Shown: in pieces, positions 48,001-61,300 of the stretch
Layout: every line of letters starts with the position of its first letter
How positions within the stretch are numbered: position 1 is the stretch's first letter
NCBI RefSeq assembly: GCF_043641665.1
Contig: NC_092183.1
Span: 15,648,501 to 15,712,500 of the forward strand
Direction of reading: 5' to 3'
Length of the DNA stretch: 64,000 nucleotides
DNA from: Enoplosus armatus
Lineage: Eukaryota > Chordata > Actinopteri > Centrarchiformes > Enoplosidae
Program-made: the position numbers and the translations under genes
Notes under the pieces: generated by a model
What the model was told of the DNA's origin: nothing
Database searches by the model: none
What the model saw: only the letters and a program-made list of their open reading frames with translations

Positions 48001-49255
48001 TGAAGACAATTAAATTTACTGTTTACAAAGTGTTTATATGACATGTTATGACTTGAAATATTGATACTAGGAGGCGTGTCAACCACAAATGTCACAAAAC
48101 AATACACAGAAACCACCAACAGCACATTCTTACTGTAATAAAATATCTATTTAATATTCAGATTACAAAGGCTTGCTAAAACGATGCTTAATGGAATAGT
48201 TTGACATTTTGGGAAATTCGATTATTCACTTTGGCAGACTGATACTGCTCTGATGTCTTTACATTAAATATAAGGCTACATCTAATGAATCTGTTATCTT
48301 TACAGATGCAAAGACTGGAAACAGGGAGAAACAGTTAGCCTGACTCTGTCCAATATTAACAAAATCCTTCTACCAGAAACTCTAAATGCCACTAATTAAC
48401 ACGTTATAACTTTTTGTTTAATCTGTGAATAAAATGTGTAAAAAAACTAATGTATAAACTACAGCTCGCCATTTTTTGAGAGGGTTATTATCCAGAAGAA
48501 ATAGCATGTAACCCACAATAAAACAAAGCTTCTTTTTTTTTTACGCTCAATTTTTCAAAACAAAAGTGATTAGTGTTAATTAGTACGTTTTGGAGGTGCT
48601 GGTAGGCAGATTTTGTATGCATTGGACAGAGTGAGGCTAGCTGTTTCCTACTGTTTCCAGTTTTTATGCTAAGCTAAGCTAACCGGCTCCAGGGTGTAGC
48701 TTCATACTGACCAAACAGACATATAAGAGTGCTATCCATCCTCTCATTTGGTGGGGACTTTTCTAGCTTATAATGTTAGACCTGAACATACTGGTTGTGG
48801 GTCATTTGCTGGCGAAATGTAGGAGAGAGCATATGTAATTGTGGAAAAATTGTAAAATGTAATGATACACCACAAACCTTTTGGACTTCAACCAAATCTT
48901 CAATTAACGACCTTCATCCAATTCTAAAATATACTGTATATATTGATGTTAGTCACAAATACAGTGTGGGTGGTCATAAACTCATTGCTTTATAGTTCCA
49001 CAAATTCCATAAAGTAGTTTTGATAAAGGTAATGTTGGTGATTATTAGGTTAGTAGCCTGATATGTAGATGGGCTTGGATTAAATAACAAATGAAAATTT
49101 AAAAAATCACCAAAATAAAAAATAAATAAGGATAATTAACCACTTGAAGCTGATTGCCAGCTGAGGTATTTATTTGTCCCATACAGCTGTGTTTGTGCTT
49201 TCTGTGGCTTTGGGAGCTTCAGCACAGCCAACTGACTAGAGTGAATGGCCTGTAC

Positions 49256-49312
<57 letters not shown>

Positions 49313-52300
49313 TATGAAGTGTGTGTGTGGGTCAGTCAGGGGGGTCCGTTGCCTGAGTTCCCAGGCCTGGCCTGGGTTTCAAACAGGTGTCTTTCTGCAG
49401 AGCTGAGCTGGGGCAGGTGTTCATGTTTGCAACCAATAATCTTTCTCAATCACCATTTGTGGGAAATAGAGAGAGAGCGGACCAGGAAAGAGAGAGGGAG
49501 AGAGAAGTAGTGAAGTTTGTATTCCAAAGGATTTCATGTTGTTGTATGTAAATAATCTTTTTTCTCCTCTGCTTGCGCTACATTATGCAAACACTGGTAA
49601 ACTATTCAGGCCCAACAGGACCAAACTGTTAATTTTAGGATTAGCTATGGCTCTGTTCTTTTTGCCACCTGCCCGATGCATAATATTGGATTCGTCAAAA
49701 GCTTGACACAATGGCTCACTCTTTTTTATTCATTAAGGACATGCAAAATAAGATTTGAATACATGTTCTTGCAGGGAGGATAGCTACATGAGTCAGAGAG
49801 ATGAAGATGATTTCCAGATATGAAGGGCTGCTGTTTGGACCAGTCTTAATATGTGACATGGTCTGTTCTACAGGCATGTTATGTGGACAGTCAGTGGGTG
49901 TCATGGTTTTTTCCTCACACCAATTCCTATTTTTCTTAAAGAGAGAGGCATGGGCTCAAACCCTTTTCTTAACATCAAATGTTATAATTGACATCTGTTA
50001 GTTCATTAAATTGTGCTGTTATATAATAGGTTTAATATCTTGATAGTTGGGTTTTGTGTAGTAGGTTAACGCAACTACCTTTAAGAGGAGGTGGATTATT
50101 TCCATCCAGACAACATCTTGTTTATTTATATAAATATATAAACCCATCTGAGGCAACATAGCGTAGGTGGATGATGATAAAATTGTAACATTGCATGCTG
50201 TAAAGGGAATTGAACGCTGCTTCTGTGTTAGACTTAAAATTAAGAGCAGCTGCTGACAGCTGAAATCACTTCAGTCTGTGGACCTCCGTTTAGATAATAT
50301 ACAGGGAGTGGACACAATAACATGAACAATTCTACAGTATAATGCTATCCAAATGAATAGTCCTACTATAAATGTTACCTTTGTGAAGGTTTAATGTTTA
50401 ATTTTTATTAAGAATTGGACATAAATGTTTTGATTCAACTCCTCTAATATTTTATTTATATGTTTTGAAATGTCTCAACAAAATGTTGAACAGTCACAAC
50501 TATAGTTGCATATGTTATATGCGATATATGTGTTGTTAGCATACTGATATACTATAATTCATTTCTGTGTTGAATGGGTTATTCTTTATCAGTGAAGACA
50601 GGACTGGACCACCTTCCATGTCACTTATTTTGTAAATGATATTAATCTCTTTAGTAAATCAACAATTGCAGACTTTGTTAACGTTGTTGAAGGACTTGGC
50701 TATGTCTATGTTGAAGTGGCCTCTTGATAATATTTTCTTTTCACATCAATTTAGAATATAAATCTTAAATTATGGTTTGGATGAACTTCAGAAACCAACT
50801 CGGCCAAGGCTTTTAAATACTGTATATTGGAGAGATTTATTTGCAGTGTTTGTTTATTTCGGAACATTTTTAGGTTTAAACAATTATTTTGTCAGAATGC
50901 TCATAATATCTGTGAATGCTAAATATTTTATTCAGGGTTTTTTTCATAAGAAAAAGTAGTTCATACAGTGTGTTTCAGTGTTCAGACATATAACTACAAT
51001 TAAACTTTCAGAGAGAATGTTTCTGATGTTTTTCAATATTCCAAACATTACTTTGTTTAACATATATATTAGCTTTTAGTTTCATGAGTGCACTGGCTGT
51101 TTCAGAAAAATTACATACAAAGTGGAGGATGCAGAACTGACTGATGTATTATAACGGTGATTGATGTATTACAACTTGCAACGCATAATATGATAAGTTA
51201 TCTGTACATTGTATTTATAGTGTTTAAAGGGGTACTTCATCAATTTAGTATTGCACTCCCATGAGACATATGACAAAAACAAGATATTCTGACTGATTAG
51301 TTCCTTTTTGGGTCAAGTGCCAATATACTGGATCCTACACTTCCATAGATTTTTTAGTTTGCCCCTCTCTGCCTGGTAAACGTCCATGTCTTTTAAACTC
51401 GATGTCCCTGTTTGTAACACTGGCTTTTTGTTAAAAATGTGTTGTCTCCCAGCCCAAGCCGGGATAACCCCGGTGATCCCCATAAGAAGAAAACTACATT
51501 TGATGTGTTAAAATGGTGGAGTTCCCCCATACAAATAATGTTTAAATTAACCTTTCCTAAAGCTGTAAATATGCTTGTCTCCATTCTCATAAAGTGATGT
51601 ATTTGGGTTTTTACACTGACAATTAAAACAGCACCTCTTAAGTGTAATGTTCTATGATAGAATGTCATACCTGTCACTCTCAGGATTTTATAAATAAAAT
51701 GTCAATGTTGTTCCGCAGAGTTTTTCTTAAATCCCTGAGCTAAACTTTCACAATCTGTCCTTATTTTCTTCACAGTTGACCAGGCTCTACAGCCACAAGA
51801 TTCTCAGTCTCCTCCCATACCAGTTGTGCCTGACCATCCCACCCCCTCCATAGCCGATGGTGAGCCCATCCTACAGAGTGGAGACCCAGACCTTTTCTCC
51901 CAGGCTGCTGTAACCATCACTCCAACTGTAAGCTTTATAAATGGTAAACATGAGATCACACTGGAGCCACAGAGCCCAGAAGAAAAAGAGGCCAAAGGTA
52001 CCCAGATTTTGACAAATGTGACGACTCTGGGCGTAAGCAATGAAATAACCAAGGTGTTTGATTATAGTTGGACTGATCTCCCTGTTGATAGCGCCACTGA
52101 ATCTACAGAGGAACCCACAGCAATACTGACCTCTACAGAGATCCCATATATTGATGAATATGACACTAATACAATCTCATTAGTTGAATCAGCACCTCCT
52201 CACATCCCTGAAGTACATGAGCTGACAACAAAAGGTCCCACACAAAAAGACACAACATCTGTTCCGACCTCAACAGTAGAGGACACAGCTACCTCTGCTG

Positions 52301-55300
52301 ACTTTGTTCCTACAGTAACACCAGCTGAGCCACAGATCACCAAAGCAACCAAAGAAACCCAAACAATGAAGGATGATAAGGAAACCACCACTGTCATCAC
52401 CACATCTGTACAAGAAGAGGTAGACGAGTCAGGGGGGACTCCCACATATGTGAAAAGTGACTCAGAAGTGACTCAGACAGAGAAGGCTAAGGACCAATCC
52501 CCTGTTACTTCTTCAACCGAACTTTACACAGTCAGAGATAAAGCTGAAACCGCAGAGAAAACAAAGAGCACATCTGCCACTCCAGCTGCTGAAGACAGCA
52601 CTCCGTCTATGTTACAGACTGTGTACACTCCCTCCTCTGATGACGCTGATGGGAAAACATCAACATCTAGTGACTCACATAACTTCACTCAAGATGTGGA
52701 GGGAGGGAAAGAGACACAAACCCCAAAAGAATTTGCCTTCAGCACAACAGCTCCTTCAATATCTAGTAGTTCAGTCTCTTCTGAGCACACAGACAAGACT
52801 GACATAACAACAGCTTTAGATGTAGGCAACACTGAATCATCTGTAGCACCTACACTGGCTGAAACTTCAAAGGGTACAGTCACAAGTCAGGGGGGCAGTA
52901 CAGACAGCCAAATGCTTTCCGTTTCACCTATTGAGAAAGTTGCGACTGATGCAATGTCTAAACCAGAGGAGGAGGGTTCAGGGGTTCAAACAGTAAACAT
53001 GTTTACAACCAGCCCACCATCACATACCTCTGCAGGGATTGCGACATCATCTTCAAGTTTAAGCACAACAGATCAAGCTACATTTGAGAGTGAAGTAACA
53101 TCACAAACAGTACAAAGAGCAGGCACAGATAAAACATCCGTTCCTGCCACTGTTGAGTCGGAAAAAACGCCAACACCCACCACTATGCATGAGGAGTGGA
53201 TACAAGATGAGACAACAACTCCTCCCTCTCATGAATCCATTGCAACCACTGCTTCCCCCTTATATAGTGCTATTGAAATGATCAAGACAACTATGGCCTC
53301 ATTTACTGAATATTTCAGTCAGTTCTCAACACAAAGTGCATCCCGAATGACTGAAGTGCCTGACCAAAAAGTGGATACAAGTGAGGAAACTGCCACTGGT
53401 GTCACTGATAAGGAGACTTCAATAGATCAAACTTCCTCACCTGAGGCCACCTCTACTTTTCCAGTCAGTAGCACAGTAGAACCAGATAAATCTATTTCAA
53501 CCGTAGTTTCAACAGTGGAAATCTCAATTGTAACTGAGGCCACAAAACAGATACAAACTGTAACAGTGACCCCAGTAAGTGGCATTGCGCAGACAGGTTC
53601 ATTGCATCCTAGCACTGTTGGACAAATTACAGAAGACCAAACATCTGGTGCGACAACAACAGGAGCTACTACAGCAGCTACCATGCTCAGCACAGAGAAA
53701 TCAGTTATACGAACGAAACAAGATGAAACAGCTCATGGATCAACCACATCTAGCGCTGTAGCTCTTTCTACTTTCAACACTGAAATACCAACATCAGTAT
53801 CACAAGAAATGTCAGAAATCACAACCACTCAAAGAATATCAGTTACTTCTGAAGTCAGGTCCATTTTCACACCCACAGATGAGGTGAATACTGAGGGCCA
53901 GACATTATCACCTGAAACATCAGAGAGTGGCATTACAGAAAAAACTGTAAAACCATCACAATCAGAAGTAACATTAAGGACGAGTGTTTCTTCTGACATC
54001 AGTGCGACAGACAGTGAAGTGACAAAGAAACAAACAGAGAAACCATCCAGTTCACATGAACCAGCAGTTAGTGGAATCACTGACATAGTTACCAGCTCAC
54101 TGACAACAAAGGTGAGCTCTGGAGGTCAAACAACTACATCTTCTGTGTACAGCACTGAGAGACCAACAACACTGTATGAAAGGACACAAAAACCAGCAGC
54201 TTCAGTACAACCAAGCACAACTACTAAAACTGATGTGGAAGAGACAGTCTCAATACGAACTTCTACATATGAAGAAAGCTCAGGCAAACAGACAACTGAA
54301 ATGTCAAGTACAGAGAGCGCTGTCACGGGTCAGACAGAAAGGCTGTCGGACTCTACAATGACTGACAAGTCCGAGAACAGTTCTGTTTTCACTTCAACAA
54401 ATGCAGAAGGGTCGGGTGACAAAATCCCAGACATGTCTACTCAGACATCTTTTGTCCCAGAAACATCATCTCTGTACAGCACTAACGCACTAGAAGCAAT
54501 GTCGCCTGGAACAACAGAACGTCTTGAAACAGATATGACAAAAATGCCATCATTTACAGGTGAAACATCGGTTTCTTCAATATCTGATAAGACACTAACC
54601 AGCTCAGTAACAATGTCTTCAAGTTTGGCTACTGTTATATCATCCACTGGTACAGATGTTGATGATGATGTTATTAGCAGTAAGCCAACAATGGTGGAAT
54701 CCATTCCTTCAATCAGTGGATCAACCATGAGCCCTGAAAAAGAATCATTGTCATTTCCCACCACTGCTGATCGGGAAAGTTCTGAAGATGCAAGTGTTGA
54801 TTTCACTCGAGAATCATTGATTTTGGCAACCACGCTCTCCTCAGTGTCAATCACAGAGACTCCATCAGTGACAGCATCACGCGAAATTGAAACAAGTGAC
54901 ACTTCAAAAACAGCATCTTCATACAGTACTCAGAAACCAACATCAATATCAGCTGAACCAAAAGAGGCTGTAATCACAAGTCAGACCGATGGAGCACCAG
55001 TAACACTAGAGAAAAGTTCTACTTTCCCAACACCAACAACAGATGAAGAGAACTCCGGTAAACAGACTACAGAGATGTCCAGCGAAGACACCATAGCTCT
55101 TACAGTCTACTCATTGTTTAGCACAGAGAAGCCAACTGCACTGACAGTTACAGAACAAGACAGTGCTTTTACAAGTTTGACAGAAGGCCCATCAGTAACT
55201 ATTTTGACTGGGAAGATGGAGGAAAGTTCTGTTCTGACACCAGCAAATGAAGATGGCTCAGGTTACCAAACCCCAGACTTGTTCACTCAGACCTCCTCTG

Positions 55301-58300
55301 TCACAGCTAAATTGTCTCTCTACAGCACCGAGGTCCTGACAGAAATATCTCCTGTTAGAGCATCTACTGTTTCAGACACTGAGGATGAAGTTAAAAGTGC
55401 TGAAACTACAGAGTTAGAGTCCAGTACTTCGTTCAGTGAATCAACTACAAAACCGGAAACATCGTCATTCCTCATTACCACATATACAAAGAGTTCTGGA
55501 GACAGCACTGCCGATTTCACTGAAGAGTCAATTATCACAGCAACGGCTGTCTCTTCAATGTTGAGTACAGAGTCACCATCAGTCACATCATCACATGAAA
55601 CTGAAACAAGTGATACTTCAAAAACAGCTTTGACTGCAGCTTCATCACTCTACAGTACTGAGAAACCAACATCAATGTCATCTGAAACACAAGAGGCTGT
55701 AACCACAAGTCAGACTGAGGAAGAATCAGTAACACCAGAGACAAGTTCCACTTTCCCAAAAACAGATGAAGAGAGCTCAGGTAAACAAACACCTAAAATC
55801 ACAGATACAGAGAGTCCTGGAGACAGCACTACCGATTTCACTCAAGAGTCAATTATAGCAGCAACTACAGTCACCTTATTGTCTATCACTGAGACTCCCT
55901 CAGTGACAGCATCACATGAAGCTGAAACAAGTGATACTTCAAAAACAGCTTTTACAGCAGCTTCATCACTCTTCAGTACTGAGAAACAAACATCACTTTC
56001 ACCTGAAACAAAACAGGCTGTAACTGCAAGTCAGACAAAGGGAGCATCAGTAACACCAGACACAGGTTCTACATTCCCAACACCAACAACAGGCGAAGAG
56101 AGCTCAGGTGAACAGAACACAGAGATGTCCAGTGTAAACAGCACAGCTACTACAGCCTCCTCAGTGTTTAGCACAGAGACGCCAACAGCACTTCCAGTTA
56201 AAGAACAATACAGTGCTGTCACAGGTCAGACAGAGAAGCCCTCAGTTTCCTACATTACTGATGAGACCGAGTACAGTTCCACTCTCACTCTAGCAGATGA
56301 AGATGGTTCAGGTGATCAAACCCCTGACATGTTTACTCAGACTTTGTCTGTCACAGGTACATCTTCTCTGTACAGCACTGATGCACCAACAGCAATGTCA
56401 CCTGGAACAACAGAGAGTTTTGAAACAGAGAAGACAAAAATGCCATCACTTACAGAAGAACCATCGGTTTCTCCAATCTCTCATGAGACACTAACAAGCT
56501 CGATAACAGACTCTCCAAGTCTGGCCTCAGTTATATCATCCACTGCTACAGACTTTGATGGCGATGTTATTAGAAGTAAATCTACAATGGTGGAGTCCAT
56601 TCCTTCAATCAGTAGATCAACCATGAGCCCTGAAACAGAATCATTGTCATTTCTCACCACTGCTGATACTGAAAGTTCTGAAGACAGCAGTGTTGATTTC
56701 ACTACTGTGTCCTTGATTTTGGCAACCACTCTCTCCTCACTGTCAATCACAGAGACTCCATCAGTGACAGCATCACGTGAAACTGAAACAAGTGATACTT
56801 CAAAAACAGCTTTTACTGCAGCTTCAGCACTCTACAGTACTGAGAAACCAACATCAATGTCATCTGAAACACAAGAGGCTGTAACCGTAATTCAGGCTGA
56901 GGAGGCGTCAGCAACACCAGAGACAGGTTCTACTTTTCCAACACCAACAACAGATGAAGAGAGCTCTGGTGAACAGACTACAGAGATGTCCAGCAAAGAC
57001 ACCACAGCTCCTATAGCCTCCTCATTGTTTAGCACAGAGAGGCCAACAGCATTGCCAGTTACAGAACAAGACAGTGCTGTTACAAGTCGAACAGAAAGTC
57101 CCTCAGTAACCCTTTTTACTGGGAAGATGGAGGAAAGCTCTGTTCTGACTCCAGCAGATGAAGATGGCTCAGGTTACCAAACCCAAGACTTGTTCACTCA
57201 GACCTCTTCTGTCACACCTAAATCGTCTCTCTACAGCACTGAGGCACCAACAGAAATGTCTCCTGTTACAGCATCTGCTGTTTCACACACTGAGGATGAA
57301 GTTTTAACTACTGAAGCTACAGCGGTGGAGTCCAGTCCTTCATTCAGTGGATCAACCACAAAACCTGAAACATCATCATTTCTCATTACCACAGATATAG
57401 AGAGTTCTGGAGACAGCACTGCCGATTTCACTGAAGAGTCAATTACCATTGCAACCACTCGCTCCTCAGTGTCAATCACAGAGACTCCATCAGTGACAGC
57501 ATCACGTGACACTGAAACAAGTGATAGTTCAAAAACAACTTTTACTGCATCTTCATCTCTCTACAGCACTGACGCACCAACAGCAATGTCACCTGAAACA
57601 ACAGAGAGTTTTGAAACACCGAAGACAAAAATGCCATCACTTACAGAAGAACCATCAGTTTCTACAATCTCTGATGAGACACTAACAAATTCGATAACAG
57701 ACTCTCCAAGTTTGGCCTCAGTTATATCATTCGCTGTAACAGACTTTGATGACAACGTTATTAGAAGTAAGCCTACAATGGTGGAGTCCATTCCTTCAAT
57801 CAGCGGATCAACCATGAGCCCTGAAACAGAATCATTGTCATTTCTCACCACTGCTGATACTGAAAGTTCTGAAGACAGCAGTGTTGATTTCACTAGAGAG
57901 TCCTTGATTTTGGCAACCACTCTCTCCTCAGTGTCAATCACAGAGACTCCATCAGTGACAGCATCACGTGAACCTGAAACAAGTGATACTTCAAAAACAG
58001 CTTTTACTGCAGCTTCATCACTCTACAGTACTGAGAAACCAACATCAATGTCATCTGAAACACAAGAGGCTGTAACTGCAGTTCAGACTGAAGAGGCGTC
58101 AGTAACACCAGAGACAGGTTCTACTTTTCCAACACCAACAACAGCTGAAGAGAGCTCCGGTGAACAGACTACAGAGATGTCCAGTGAAGACCCCACAGCT
58201 GCTACAGCCTCCTCATTGTTTAGCACAGAGAAGCCAACAGCATTGCCAGTTACACAACAAGACAGTGCTGTGACAAGTCGTACAAAAAGCCCCTCAGTAA

Positions 58301-61300
58301 CTCCTTTTACTGGGAAGATGGAGGAAAGCTCTGTTCTGACTCCAGCAGATGAAGATGGCTCAGGTTACCAAACCCAAGACCTGTTCACTCAGACCTCCTC
58401 TGTCACACCTAAATCGTCTCTCTACAGCACTGAGGCACCAACAGAAATGTCTCCTGTTAGAGCATCTGCTGTTTCACACACTGAGGATGAAGTTTTAACT
58501 ACTGAAACTACAGCTGTAGAGTCCAGTCCTTCATTCAATGGATCAACCACGAAACCTGAAACATCATCATTCCTCATTACCACAGCTACAGAGAGTTCTG
58601 GAGACAGCACTGCCGATTTCACTGAAGAGTCAATTATAACAGCAACTACTGTCTCTTTAACGTTGACTACAAAGTCATCCTCAGTCACAGCATCACATGA
58701 AACTGAAACAAGTGATACTTCAGAAACAGCTTTTACTGGATCTTCATCACTCTACAGTACTGTGAAACCAACATCAATGTCACCTGAAACACAAAAGGCT
58801 GTAACTACAAGTCAGACTGAGGAAGAATCAGTAACACCAACGCATACTTCTGCTTCCCCAACAACAGATGAATACAGCGCAGTTAAACAAACAACTGACA
58901 TCTCCAGTGAAGACACCACAGCTCCTACAGCCTCCTCATTGTTTAGCACAGAAACGCCAACAGCACTTCCAGTTAAAGAACAACACAGTGCTGTCACAGG
59001 TCAGACAGAGAAGCCCTCAGTTTCCTACATTACTGATGAGCCAGAGCAAAGTTCCACTCTCACTCCAACAGATGATGATGGCTCAGGTGATCAAACCCCT
59101 GACATGTTTACTCAGACTTCGTCAGTCACAGGTACATCTTCTCTCTACAGCACTGACACACCAACAGCAATGTCACCTGGAACAACAGAGAGTTTTGAAA
59201 CACCGAAGACAAAAATGCCATCACTTACAGGAGAACCATCGGTTTCTCCAATCTCTGATGAGACGCTAACAAGCTCGATAACAGACTCTCCAAGATCGGT
59301 CTCAGTTATATCATCCACTGTTACAGACTTTGATGATGACGTTATTAGAAGTAAGCCTACAATGGTGGAGTCCATTCCTTCCATTAGTGGATCAACCATG
59401 AGCCCTGAAACAGAATCATTGTCATTTCTCACCACTGCTGATACTGAAAGTGCTGAAGACAGCAGTGTTGATTTCACTAGAGAGTCCTTGATTTTGGCAA
59501 CCGCTCTCTCCTCAGTGTCAATCACAGAGACTCCATCAGTGACAGCATCACATGAACCTGAAACAAGTGATAGTTCAGAAATAGCTTTTACTGCAGCTTC
59601 ATCACTCTACAGTACTGAGAAACCAACATCAATGTCATCTGAAACACAAGAGGCTGTAACTGCAGTTCAGACTGAGGAGGCATCAGTAACACCAGAGACA
59701 GGTTCTACTTTTCCAACACCAACAACAGATGAAGAGAGCTCCGGTGAACAGACCACAGAGATGCCTAGTGGAGACCCCACAGCTCCCGCAGCCTCCTCAT
59801 TGTTTAGCACAGAGAAGCCAACAGCATTGCAAGTTACAGAACAAGACAGTGCTGTTACAAGTCGTACAGAAAGCCCCTCAGTAACTCCTTTTACTGGGAA
59901 AATAGAGGAAAGCTCTGTTCTGACTCCAGCAGATGAAGATGGCTCAGGTTACCAAACCCAAGACTTGTTCTCTCCGACCTCCTCTGTCACAGCTAAATCG
60001 TCTCTCTACAGCACTGAGGCACCAACAGAAATGTCTCCTGTTACAGCATCTACTGTTTCACACACTGAGGATGAAGTTTTAACTACTGAAACTACACCTG
60101 TAGAGTCCAGTCCTTCATTCAATGGATCAACCACGAAACCTGAAACATCATCATTCTTCATTACCACAGATACAGATAGTTCTGGAGACAGCACTACCGA
60201 TTTCACTGAAGAGTCAATTATCACAGCAACTACTGTCTCTTTAATGTTGAGTACAAAGTTACCCTCAGTCACAGCATCACATGAAACTGAAACAAGTGAT
60301 ACTTCAGAAACAGCTTTTACTGGATCTTCATCACTCTACAGTACTGAGAAACCAACATCAATGTCACCAGAAACACAAAAGGCTGTAACTACAAGTCAGA
60401 CTGAGGAAGAATCAGTAACACCAACGCATACTTCTATTTCCCCAACAACAGATGAATACAGCTCAGTTAAACAAACAACTGACATCTCCAGTGAAGACAC
60501 CACAGCTCCTACAGCCTCCTCATTGTTTAGCACAGAAACGCCAACAGCACTTCCAGTTAAAGAACAACACAGTGCTGTCACAGGTCAGACAGAGAAGCCC
60601 TCAGTTTCCTACATTACTGATGAGCCAGAGCAAAGTTCCACTCTCACTCCAACAGATGATGATGGCTCAGGTGATCAAACCCCTGACATGTTCACTCAGA
60701 CTTCGTCTGTCACAGGTACATCTTCTCTCTACAGCACTGACACACCAACAGCAATGTCACCTGAAACAACAGACAGTTTTGAAACACAGAAGACAAAAAT
60801 GCCATCACTTACAGGAGTACCATCGGTTTCTCCAATCTCTGATGAGACGCTAACAAGCTTGATAACAGACTCTCCAAGTTTGGCCTCAGTTATATCATCC
60901 ACTGTTACAGATTTTGATGATGACGTTATTAGAAGTAAGCCTACAATGGTGGAGTCCATTCCTTCAATCAGTGGATCAACCATGAGCCCTGAAACAGAAT
61001 CATTGTCATTTCTCACCACTGCTGATACTGAAAGTGCTGAAGACAGCAGTGTTGATTTCACTAGAGAGTCCTTGATTTTGGCAACCGCTCTCTCCTCAGT
61101 GTCAATCACAGAGACTCCATCAGTGACAGCATCACATGAACCTGAAACAAGTGATAGTTCAGAAATAGCTTTTACTGCAGCTTCATCACTCTACAGTACT
61201 GAGAAACCAACATCAATGTCATCTGAAACACAAGAGGCTGTAACTGCAGTTCAGACTGAGGAGGCATCAGTAACACCAGAGACAGGTTCTACTTTTCCAA

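Larger units (their letters stand above)
46311..51775 (+). other. vcan: vcan intron 7
   Basis: A 5.5-kb intron between GAG-alpha and GAG-beta. It contains a palindromic non-autonomous transposon at 48193-48750, a (GT)n(GA)n tract at 49257-49311 and a possible dispersed repeat at 51226-51400. Otherwise AT-rich unique sequence. Confidence 0.9.
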
